Assembly: GCF_021190915.1 (NCBI RefSeq) | Contig: NZ_JAIOAP010000015.1 | Coordinates: 1 to 64,000 of the forward strand | DNA length: 64,000 nucleotides | Direction of reading: 5' to 3' | DNA from: Cohnella silvisoli | GTDB taxonomy: Bacteria; Bacillota; Bacilli; Paenibacillales; Paenibacillaceae | In this document: in pieces, positions 54,848 through 62,535 of the stretch | How the letters are laid out: each line of letters opens with the position of its first letter | How positions within the stretch are numbered: position 1 is the first letter of the stretch | The notes under the pieces: model-generated | Database searches by the model: none | What the model was told of the DNA's origin: nothing | The model's input: the letters and a program-made list of their open reading frames with translations, nothing else | Made by a program: the position numbers and the translations under genes

Positions 54848-55663
54848 TCAATCCTTCAAAGCGCCGGAAGTAATACCTTGGGTGATGAATTTTTGCGCCA
54901 CTAGGAACAGAACGAGGGCGGGGATTCCAAGCACGACGAGAAAAGCATTGAATTTCCCGACATTGCCCGGCGATAGCCCGAAAGCGCCTTTCAGATTGTT
55001 GATCGCCACATTTGTGGTCGCCAGGTCTTTATCGGTCAAGAACATGAGCGGCGCCAGAAAGTCCTGGAAAGACCACATGACGCACAAGACGCCCAAATTG
55101 ATAAGTGCGGAACGGGCCAAGGGCAAATAAACCTTCGAAAAAGCTTGAAAAACGTTCGCGCCATCGATCGTAGCCGACTCCATCAGTTCTTTGGGCAACG
55201 AATCATAGAAGTTCCGAAAGAACAGCACCGCAAACGGAAGCGTCATCGCGACTTCCGAGCATACGACCGCCAGCAAATGATTGTACAGCCCGAGGTTTTG
55301 AAAAATGTAGAAAAACGGCACGATCATGACGACGAGCGGGATGGCGAGGCACATCAACACCCCGATGTAGACGATCTCCTTGCCGGCGAATTCGATTTTG
55401 GAAAACGCATAACCGGCGAGCGAACCGACCAACAGCACGAAGAACGCATGTCCGACCGCGATTTGCAGCGAGTTCCAGAACGTCGATAATACACTGATTC
55501 CGTTGATTTTGTGGGTGAATACGAAAATGTAGTTTTCAAAGCCTTCGTATTTAAGCGAATTGTATATCGCCGAGACGATCGGAAAGAGGAACAGTAATCC
55601 CAAGCCGTAGATAACCCAGCGGATCGTTCGCTTTTCGCCTTTCGACACCAGGAACATATCCAT
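54848..55663 (-). CDS. Carbohydrate ABC transporter permease (MalG/AraQ type)
   Basis: Permease of 271 aa with six helices and the EAA loop ELMESATIDGANVFQAFSKV near residue 160. GGGGGTC precedes the start. Last gene of the operon 58019-54848. Like its partner it lacks an ATPase gene nearby, so a shared ATPase is needed. It is 15 bp after the partner permease gene. Confidence 0.93.
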   Translation of the reverse strand: MDMFLVSKGEKRTIRWVIYGLGLLFLFPIVSAIYNSLKYEGFENYIFVFTHKINGISVLSTFWNSLQIAVGHAFFVLLVGSLAGYAFSKIEFAGKEIVYIGVLMCLAIPLVVMIVPFFYIFQNLGLYNHLLAVVCSEVAMTLPFAVLFFRNFYDSLPKELMESATIDGANVFQAFSKVYLPLARSALINLGVLCVMWSFQDFLAPLMFLTDKDLATTNVAINNLKGAFGLSPGNVGKFNAFLVVLGIPALVLFLVAQKFITQGITSGALKD

Positions 55664-55678
55664 GTTTGGATGACCCCC

Positions 55679-56560
55679 TTACTTTTTCATGGTAGTGAAC
55701 CGGATTTGCAGCAGTGCCAGAATGAACGCGACCAGCAGTACGATGACAGAAGCCGCGGACATGATTCCCATCTCCATCCCGCCGTTCTGTTGTCTGAACA
55801 CGTAGGTCGACACGATTTCTGTCGAATTCATAGGACCACCGCCCGTCAGCAGGAAGATGCGTTCGAATTCTCGAAAGCTGCCAAGTAAAATCGAGAGGAT
55901 AACCGTCTTGTGTGTGTTCCGAAGCATCGGGAACAAGATGAGCGTGAGCATTCGCCCGAGTCCCGCTCCGTCCAGCACCGCCGCTTCCAGCACGCTCGTA
56001 TTTAAGGTCGGGAACTCACTGACGTAATACATGATCGGAAGTCCGATCAGGAAGATGGACATGACCATGATTGAGCCGTAGGCCAGGTTCGGGTCCGACA
56101 GCCATTGCAGAGCCAGAAAGTCGAGACCGATGAAGCGAAGGAACGTATTCAACGTTCCGAACCGGGATTCGAGCATCATCGCGATCACGGTGGCGATGAG
56201 CGCCATAGGCATAATAGTGGGCAAGAACAGAATCGAATGGAACAGCTTTTTGCCAGGTAGCTTGAATTGCAGGAAGATTGAAGCAACGAATCCGAACGTT
56301 AAGCCGATGATGACGGACACAACGGCGAACACGATCGTATTGAGGATCGAATGGAAAAACCGCGAGTCTACCAGTAATAAGCGGTAATTGTCCCACCCGA
56401 TGTACTTCGGCGTGTGGAACGAAATATCCGTGCTTTGAAACCCGGTACGGACGAGAAAATAAAACCCATAAGCGAAAAAAACGACCATGACGGCAAGCAA
56501 CGGCGCGATGAACAAGTATCCGGCAGCGGTGGCGTTCCAACTGTAATGTTTGGCTTTCAT
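55679..56560 (-). CDS. Sugar ABC transporter permease (MalF/UgpA type)
   Basis: Permease of 293 aa with six helices; the EAA-type loop is SVLEAAVLDGAGLGRMLTLI near residue 195. AAGGAGG is directly upstream of the start. It pairs with the following permease and with the binding lipoprotein encoded before it. Confidence 0.93.
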   Translation of the reverse strand: MKAKHYSWNATAAGYLFIAPLLAVMVVFFAYGFYFLVRTGFQSTDISFHTPKYIGWDNYRLLLVDSRFFHSILNTIVFAVVSVIIGLTFGFVASIFLQFKLPGKKLFHSILFLPTIMPMALIATVIAMMLESRFGTLNTFLRFIGLDFLALQWLSDPNLAYGSIMVMSIFLIGLPIMYYVSEFPTLNTSVLEAAVLDGAGLGRMLTLILFPMLRNTHKTVILSILLGSFREFERIFLLTGGGPMNSTEIVSTYVFRQQNGGMEMGIMSAASVIVLLVAFILALLQIRFTTMKK

Positions 56561-56580
56561 CTTAGCCTCCTTCGAAGAGA

Positions 56581-56613
56581 GAACTGCCGCGGCTTCGAGG
56601 AGCGCGGCAGTTC
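56581..56613 (-). other. Intercistronic stem-loop after the binding-protein gene
   Basis: GAACTGCCGCG and CGCGGCAGTTC form a perfect 11-bp stem with an 11-nt loop in the 79-bp gap between binding-protein and permease genes. No T run follows, so it more likely protects the upstream mRNA segment and keeps binding protein in excess than terminates fully. Confidence 0.7.
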
Positions 56614-56639
56614 GGGCTGGTCTGTGTCATACGACCGTC

Positions 56640-58019
56640 TTATTTCAAATATTTGCCTGTGTCGAATTCCTTCTGGATGTTTTTAGCGATGTCTTCCGGC
56701 GGCGTTTTCGTCAGCAGCATCCTTTGCAACTCCGGACCAACGACATCCGAGGAGAACGAGCCCAGGTTATTGCGATCCGCCCCGGCCGAAGCGATCAGCT
56801 CCTGCATCTTTTTGAACGATTCTTGGCCGGTTGCGTTCAAGTCGCTCAAGTCCGGCGTAAAGCCGACTTTAGAAGGAACAACGACGAAGAGCTTGCCCAG
56901 CACGTCAGCGCCTTCGCCGAGGGTCATGAACTTCACGAATTCAGCGGCTTCGGCTTTGTGCTTCGAGTTTTTGCTTACGCCCATTCCGATGTCGAGAAAG
57001 GAACGAACCGTTGGTTTGCCGCCCGCGGACATGACCGGGATCGCGGTGAGGCCGATATCCTCAAGCGCGATGTTGTTCGTGCTTTTGTATTTCGAGGAAA
57101 GCATCGATGCCGCCCAGCTGCCCTGGATGAACATGGCCGCTTTCCCGGTCGTGAACGTTTCGAGAGCGCGGGTATAATCGAGGTCTATCACGTCTTGGGA
57201 GATCACGCCATCATCGATCCATTGCTTGAATTCTTTGACGGCTTCCAGATATTCAGGTGAATCCCATTTGCCGCCTTCTTTGTAGCGGATTTTATTGAAT
57301 AGATCGGATTTTTGCGTGAGCAAGGTCAGGACGATTTCGTCCAAAATCCAGCCTTCTTTGCCTCCCAAGGAGAGCGGAAGGACGCCCGGTCTCTTTTCTT
57401 TGACGGTCTTGACGATGTTCTTCAGATCGTCGTACGATTTCGGTGCTTGCAGGCCAAGATCCTGGAGCATCTTGTTGTTGTAGTACAGGAAACTCGCACC
57501 GGTGCTTCCGACTGGTACCATCACCATCGGATCGCTTAGTTTTTTGGCCTGAGTGATGGAAGTTGGATCGAATTGCGACTGCCAATCGTCGCTGACGTAT
57601 TGCTTCATCAAGCCGTCTGTTTCTTCCAGGTAAGGCTGAAGCTGCTTTACCATGTTCGGCTGCACGCCGACAACGTCGAGTTCTTCGCCCGTCGAAAGGG
57701 AAATCGGAAGCTTCTGTTGGTAGTCCAAGGAGGACATGACCGTCAGATCAACCTTGATCATCGGGTGCGATTTCTCGAACGCTTCGATTATCGGCTTGTA
57801 ATCGTCCGCGGAAGGGACCCACGTCCAATATTTGATCGTGACTTGTTCGCCGGAGGCAGAGCCCTCGCTTGCGGACGGACTTGCGGACGGCGACGACGAT
57901 CCGGAAGAAGCGGCATTGTTATCTTTATTTCCGCCGCCACAGGCGGCAAGGAGCAGAACCAGCATGACGGATAGAACCAAAGCGATGGCGGATTTGCTCC
58001 GCCGAACTAAATGAGACAT
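56640..58019 (-). CDS. Sugar ABC transporter substrate-binding lipoprotein, family 1
   Basis: Binding lipoprotein of about 459 aa, lipobox LLAAC near residue 26, then an Asn/Ser/Ala-rich linker and the family-1 fold (TIKYWTWVPSADDYKPIIEA; ALETFTTGKAAMFIQGSWAA). ATG 58019 follows GGAGGG; the open frame to 58148 runs back over the promoter and is rejected. First gene of the binding protein-permease-permease operon. Its promoter lies in the second copy of the 97-bp module. Confidence 0.93.
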   Translation of the reverse strand: MSHLVRRSKSAIALVLSVMLVLLLAACGGGNKDNNAASSGSSSPSASPSASEGSASGEQVTIKYWTWVPSADDYKPIIEAFEKSHPMIKVDLTVMSSLDYQQKLPISLSTGEELDVVGVQPNMVKQLQPYLEETDGLMKQYVSDDWQSQFDPTSITQAKKLSDPMVMVPVGSTGASFLYYNNKMLQDLGLQAPKSYDDLKNIVKTVKEKRPGVLPLSLGGKEGWILDEIVLTLLTQKSDLFNKIRYKEGGKWDSPEYLEAVKEFKQWIDDGVISQDVIDLDYTRALETFTTGKAAMFIQGSWAASMLSSKYKSTNNIALEDIGLTAIPVMSAGGKPTVRSFLDIGMGVSKNSKHKAEAAEFVKFMTLGEGADVLGKLFVVVPSKVGFTPDLSDLNATGQESFKKMQELIASAGADRNNLGSFSSDVVGPELQRMLLTKTPPEDIAKNIQKEFDTGKYLK

Positions 58020-58098
58020 GTTGTGACCCTCCTTTAGAATGTTTGAAAATGAGTGTATTGCACTTGCGGATTTTAGGGTATTTCGCGGTTCGCGTAAC

Positions 58099-58195
58099 CG
58101 CGCTATTGTGCACTTTTTCATTCTAAGAAAAGCGAATGGCGTTCGCAATGGATAATCCCGATGTCGGATATGGATTATCCGGAGAACCGGGACGC
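58099..58195 (-). repeat. 97-bp promoter-bearing module, copy 2
   Basis: Matches 54677-54773 without gaps. Besides the promoter it holds, on the minus strand, GGATAATCC, 13 bp, GGATTATCC, an inverted repeat that is weaker in copy 1 and lies just upstream of the -35. That is a sensible place for an activator such as the YesN protein to bind. Confidence 0.85.
58120..58148 (-). promoter_or_regulatory. Sigma-A-like promoter of the binding-protein operon
   Basis: TTGCGA (58143-58148), 17 bp, TAGAAT (58120-58125) on the minus strand. The start point would be near 58113, giving a leader of about 95 nt to ATG 58019. Confidence 0.65.
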
Positions 58196-58196
58196 G

Positions 58197-58345
58197 CCAG
58201 AACTTCCACTTGGATGGGGCCCATCACTTTCAGATGGAGCTCCCTTTCGTCCTGCAACCATTGCACGTCCAGATGCGGGATCCTCGTCCGCCAGCTCCTG
58301 GAACGCCGCCACTTTCTTTTTTGCTTCATTTTTGTCATTCTGCTC
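58197..58345 (-). pseudogene. Fragment of a TetM/EF-G-like translational GTPase gene
   Basis: Two adjoining minus-strand frames read VAAFQELADEDP (ending at 58277) and, one base later, HLDVQWLQDERELHLKVMGP then IQVEVL. Joined, they fit the domain III pattern of ribosomal-protection and EF-G proteins (L-EL-DEDP-L-V---------L-VMG--Q-EVL). The extra base at 58276 breaks the frame. Only about 45 residues survive, so it is a relic. The family call rests on this one motif. Confidence 0.5.
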
Positions 58346-58402
58346 CGCCGTCGCCCGGCCCTGAATATCAGGTAAACAATCGTTCAGCATGCCCTAAATA
58401 AT

Positions 58403-58530
58403 CCAAAGTGGATTAATGAAAAAACAGTTATTTTTCCGACGGAAGTTAGGGAACAGAGAATTATACTGGATTGAGACAAAGATAACAGGTCAGGTAAGGT
58501 GTACACCATTACTTGACCTGTTTCTACGTA
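58403..58530 (+). repeat. Right copy of the 128-bp direct repeat
   Basis: Carries KWINEKTVIFPTEVREQRII and LD-stop, the counterpart of the C-terminus encoded at 41946-42017, then an imperfect version of the same hairpin terminator (AACAGGTCAGGTAA, partner TTACTTGACCTGTT). No upstream part of the gene is present. Between here and the MMPL stop (58531-58611) nothing else is recognised. Confidence 0.85.
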
Positions 58531-58611
58531 TGTGTCGGCTGCTGGCTGCACTATGTCTCCGAGCGGTTCTCGGCATTTTGACGCATGACTTTAATTGCCG
58601 CTTTCAACAGC

Positions 58612-60822
58612 TTAGCTGGATTCACGCATTTTCTTTGCTGGTACAGGTTCGCTCCCTTTAATAGTTAACTGTTCAAGCAAGGATTCCCCTTCAATATCAA
58701 TATTAGGAAGTATACGATTCAACCACCTTGGAATGTACCATGCAGAACGACTTAGAATTGTCATAACCGCAGGGACAAGTGTCATTCGTACGATAAATCC
58801 ATCGATTAACACGCCAAATGTTAAGGCTACGCCTATGGCTTTCGTAACCGGATCCGGGGTGAAAATGAAGCTTGAAAAAACAGCAGCCATGATCAAACCG
58901 GCAGCGGTTACGACACGACCGTTATGTCCGATACCCATAATAACCGATTCGCGCGCTTTCCCAGTATGAATATATTCCTCACGCATCCGACTAACCAAGA
59001 AAACTTCATAATCCATGGCTAGTCCAAACAATATACCTATAACAAGTATGGGAAGTAAACTAAGGATGGGCGCAGGTTGCGATATTCCCAATAGGTTCAA
59101 AAAGTGACCGTCTTGGAAAATAAATACGACCACACCCATTGATGCCGTCAGACTCAGCAAAAACCCAATTACCGATTTAAGCGGAATGAGCACAGAACGG
59201 AATACCAATGCCAAGAGGATAAGCGCGAGGCCGACTACGACTAAAGCAAATTCAGGTAAGACAGAATTCAATTTATCGGATACATCGATATTCACAGCCG
59301 TAGCACCTGTAATATAAAGCTTCACATCTTCAGCTTTCTGAATTGAATCCGTATTATTGCGAATAGTATTGACTAAATCTTTGGTTTCCGTGGTGTTGGG
59401 ACCCGTTTGTGAGATGACGCTTACGAGCGCGATCGAATTCGTTTGATTCCAAATAGGCTCTGCGACAGATGCGACATTCGGTAATGCAGATAATTCTTTG
59501 ATTATGGCTTGTGAGGCTTCCTTCGGATCTTTTTTTCCTAACACATCTATAACGACGACCAACGGTCCGTTAAATCCAGGACCAAAGCCTTTTGAAAGCA
59601 AGTCATAGCCCTTATATTCCGTAGATTCTTTAGGCGAGGCTCCATTATCAGGTAAACCTAAGTTCATGTGTAGTACTGGAAGGCTGATAACTACCAAGAA
59701 CAATACGCCAATGAGTAAAATAATTACGGGATGGCGAGAGACAAAGCGCCCCCAGCGAAAGGAGACGGTTTGCTGGCTAGCGGATGCAGGCGGTTTACGA
59801 AATAAACGCGACGTCCTTGCAGGACTAATGCGTTGTCCTACCAGGCCGAGCACAGCCGGCATTAAATTAATTGCGATGAACACAGCGATTAAAATCGTGA
59901 ATGAAGCGGCTAATCCCATAATTGAGAGGAAGGGAATTCCGGTTATGGATAAACCCGCTAACGCAACTATGACCGTTAATCCGGCGAAGACGACCGCACT
60001 GCCTGCGGTGCCGACAGCACGCCCTATTGACTCTTCGATTTCTAGACCTTCAGCAAGCTGATGACGATGCCTAGAGATGATGAATAGCGCATAATCGATA
60101 CCGACAGCCAGACCAAGCATTATTGCTAGGATAGTAGCGGTTGAAGTCATGGGAACAAATCGGGAAACGAATAATACGCACATAATGCCAATTCCGACAC
60201 CTACGATAGCTGTGATAATAGGTAATCCTGCCGCTAGCAAAGATGCAAAAGTAAAAGCAAGAATGGCAAAAGCCACGATTATTCCAACGAGTTCTGGAGC
60301 TGGATTGCTTTCAAAATTAGCTAGCCTAACCGATCCACCAAACTCTGTTTGAATTCCTGAATCACGAGAAATATTGGCGCTTTCTACTATTTTATCTATA
60401 GATTCCTTAGTTACTTTCTGTGATTCCGTGTTATAAATAATATCCGCAAAGCCGATGGTTTTGTCTGGACTTATCGTTTGCAAGCTGAAAGGATCGAGGA
60501 TTACCGCAACCTCCGTATCCTTCTTAGCTTGTTCGAGAGTCGCTGCAATTGCTTTTTTAATATCTGCAGATTCTAAAGTTTGACCTGCCGGCGCAGCAAA
60601 GATCATTCGAACGCTTCCTCCGCTAGCTCCGGGGAATTCCTTATTAAGCAGGTCAATGGCCTCTTGAGCTTTTGTTCCTGGAATGGAAAATTCATTGCTG
60701 GTTGGACCGGCAAAGGTTGAACCAACTATAAACGCCGTTATCAAAAAAGCAATCCAACCAAAAATAACAGAACGACGATTGCGATAAGACCATTTTCCAA
60801 AACGATAGAGATATTTAGACAT
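58612..60822 (-). CDS. MMPL/RND family transporter
   Basis: Large exporter of about 736 aa with two halves, each having one helix, an extracellular loop domain and a five-helix bundle. The MMPL proton-relay type motif GLAVGIDYALFIISRHRHQL is near residue 230, and its second-half counterpart GLAMDYEVFLVSRMREE near residue 620. ATG 60822 follows GGAGAG; the frame to 60867 extends upstream of that site. It forms a likely operon with the SDR gene and is divergent from a MarR regulator. Such sets confer tolerance to lipophilic or antimicrobial compounds. Confidence 0.93.
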   Translation of the reverse strand: MSKYLYRFGKWSYRNRRSVIFGWIAFLITAFIVGSTFAGPTSNEFSIPGTKAQEAIDLLNKEFPGASGGSVRMIFAAPAGQTLESADIKKAIAATLEQAKKDTEVAVILDPFSLQTISPDKTIGFADIIYNTESQKVTKESIDKIVESANISRDSGIQTEFGGSVRLANFESNPAPELVGIIVAFAILAFTFASLLAAGLPIITAIVGVGIGIMCVLFVSRFVPMTSTATILAIMLGLAVGIDYALFIISRHRHQLAEGLEIEESIGRAVGTAGSAVVFAGLTVIVALAGLSITGIPFLSIMGLAASFTILIAVFIAINLMPAVLGLVGQRISPARTSRLFRKPPASASQQTVSFRWGRFVSRHPVIILLIGVLFLVVISLPVLHMNLGLPDNGASPKESTEYKGYDLLSKGFGPGFNGPLVVVIDVLGKKDPKEASQAIIKELSALPNVASVAEPIWNQTNSIALVSVISQTGPNTTETKDLVNTIRNNTDSIQKAEDVKLYITGATAVNIDVSDKLNSVLPEFALVVVGLALILLALVFRSVLIPLKSVIGFLLSLTASMGVVVFIFQDGHFLNLLGISQPAPILSLLPILVIGILFGLAMDYEVFLVSRMREEYIHTGKARESVIMGIGHNGRVVTAAGLIMAAVFSSFIFTPDPVTKAIGVALTFGVLIDGFIVRMTLVPAVMTILSRSAWYIPRWLNRILPNIDIEGESLLEQLTIKGSEPVPAKKMRESS

Positions 60823-60867
60823 AACTACTCTCCTTGTGCGTCTGCTTGTGTAAACATTTATAACCAT

Positions 60868-61746
60868 TCATTGAAGTAGGAATCCTCTGTGTTGTAACAA
60901 GTTTTTTGTATCATTCCACAATTTCTTCTGCATATTGACATCTCCGCCAGGGTATACAGGCATAATTGACTTGCCAGTTCCAACTTTGAAATATCCACCG
61001 GATACTCCTTGATACTGCGGATCTATAGCTAAACGAGTAATAATGTCTGCTCCTTTACGTGGATCTCCGATACGTAATAACTTCAAAATGCGCTCAAGCA
61101 TTGATGCAAACCAAAGTTCACGTCCGAGACCCGTTACATTAAAGCCTGGATCTAGCGCATTAACGGTGACTCCGGTTCCACTCAGTTCACGTGCTATTTC
61201 AGCGGTAAACATAATATCAAGTAGCTTCGTTTTTCCATAAAGCTCAGACGAACCTTTGAGATTAAAAGTAGCTGTTTGGGTCAAATCCTCGGGTAGTTTA
61301 AGTTCACCGTGTCTGCGTGATGCTTCGGAAGCAACATTAACGATCCTGGAATTTCCTGCCTTAACTAAAGATTGCTGTAAAGTATGTGACAATAGCCACG
61401 GGGCCAAATAGTTCACCGCTATCATTTCCGCAAAACCTTCGGAAGTAATTCGCTGTTCAAATGCATGCAGTCCTGCATTATTCACCAGAACATCAATCTT
61501 TGGATAGGCAGCCGCAATCTCGTTTCCGACACGCCTGACGTCCTTCATTAACGATAAGTCACCGTAGAAAAAGTCAACTTCTGTTTTGGGCATTATATCC
61601 TTTAATATTTTTCTGGTCGTTTCCGCTCGATTCTTGCTTCTGGCAGTCAATACAAGATGTGCACCGCGCTTTGCTAGTTCAATTGCAACCAGTTGTCCAA
61701 GACCGTTTGTGGCGCCTGTTATTACAACAATATCGTTAGACTTCAT
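60868..61746 (-). CDS. Short-chain dehydrogenase/reductase
   Basis: NAD(P)-dependent oxidoreductase of 292 aa. The cofactor motif TGATNGLGQL is at residues about 11-20, NNAG near residue 88, and the catalytic Tyr/Lys in SELYGKTKLLD near residue 168. It resembles retinol-dehydrogenase/WWOX-like SDRs that modify lipophilic substrates. GGAGGAG precedes the start. First gene of the SDR-MMPL unit, divergent from the MarR gene. Confidence 0.92.
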   Translation of the reverse strand: MKSNDIVVITGATNGLGQLVAIELAKRGAHLVLTARSKNRAETTRKILKDIMPKTEVDFFYGDLSLMKDVRRVGNEIAAAYPKIDVLVNNAGLHAFEQRITSEGFAEMIAVNYLAPWLLSHTLQQSLVKAGNSRIVNVASEASRRHGELKLPEDLTQTATFNLKGSSELYGKTKLLDIMFTAEIARELSGTGVTVNALDPGFNVTGLGRELWFASMLERILKLLRIGDPRKGADIITRLAIDPQYQGVSGGYFKVGTGKSIMPVYPGGDVNMQKKLWNDTKNLLQHRGFLLQ

Positions 61747-61857
61747 ATTGTCTCCTCCTCGTAGCAGTAATTCAAAGTCAAAAGAACAATTGATGATTTG
61801 CTTTATACCGCTATACCCGTCTCAATCCTTTGACAGGTAACAAATGTCGCTATATAA

Positions 61858-61899
61858 TTGATATAAATCAACTATAGATTATTGTTTGATATATGTCAA
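61858..61899. promoter_or_regulatory. Two MarR-type operator palindromes
   Basis: TTGATATAAATCAA (61858-61871) and TTGATATATGTCAA (61886-61899) are two similar palindromes 28 bp apart centre to centre, in the gap between the divergent SDR and MarR genes. Both the sequence type (TTGA-N6-TCAA) and the position fit binding sites for the MarR dimer encoded next. Confidence 0.7.
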
Positions 61900-61922
61900 C
61901 TATTTTTCATTTGAGGTGAACT

Positions 61923-62387
61923 ATGCATAATTATGAACCATCCAATATCATTCCGAGGACGCAGTTGGAACAGAATCTCGGCGAACAGATAAATGCACTC
62001 ATTAGTGCTTCGCACGCGCTAAATGTCAGAACCGCAGCACGTTTCGACTCCTCATTACAGCCTGCTTCTTTTCTGATAATCCGTTGGCTCTTTTCATTCG
62101 GTCCAACGAGTGCCTCCGTTTTAGCGGAATCAACAGCCATGGACCGCAGTTCAGTTAGCCGCCTCGTCAATCAACTCAAGCTGATGGGTTATGTGACTAG
62201 AGAAACTTCTCCTGACGATCGCCGTGGAGTCCTTTTATCACTGACCGATCTTGGACGACAAAGGACTATTGAAGCTCTCAAAGAGAAAGAATCCGTATTT
62301 TATGAACGTATTTCAAAATGGGACGATGAACAACTCATTCATTTTATCGAAATGCTGAAACTCTTTAACGGCTACGATCACAAATAA
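61923..62387 (+). CDS. MarR family transcriptional regulator
   Basis: Repressor-type regulator of 154 aa with the MarR winged helix: recognition region STAMDRSSVSRLVNQLKLMG near residue 75 and the wing ETSPDDRRGVLLSLTDLG. GAGGTG precedes the start. Expected to repress itself and the divergent SDR-MMPL genes until a ligand binds. A hairpin terminator follows. Confidence 0.93.
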   Translation: MHNYEPSNIIPRTQLEQNLGEQINALISASHALNVRTAARFDSSLQPASFLIIRWLFSFGPTSASVLAESTAMDRSSVSRLVNQLKLMGYVTRETSPDDRRGVLLSLTDLGRQRTIEALKEKESVFYERISKWDDEQLIHFIEMLKLFNGYDHK

Positions 62388-62415
62388 TGATTATTCTTCC
62401 TCAATAAACACAGAA

Positions 62416-62450
62416 AAGAAAAGGAATCCAGTCGCTGGATTCCTTTTCTT
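62416..62450. terminator. Terminator after the MarR gene
   Basis: A 16-bp perfect stem (AAGAAAAGGAATCCAG and its complement) with a TCG loop; the 3' arm ends CCTTTTCTT. It can serve both the MarR gene and the convergent VOC gene. Confidence 0.85.
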
Positions 62451-62535
62451 CGACCAATATTTCTCCACTAACCTTCAGTCTGACTATTAATCCGATAAAG
62501 CTTTGTTTTGCAAGTCCGCAGTATACTGATCTTTG

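Noticed and set aside
54726..55130. Plus-strand ORF of 134 codons over the promoter module and permease end
   Set aside because: Antisense to the permease and without a start signal.
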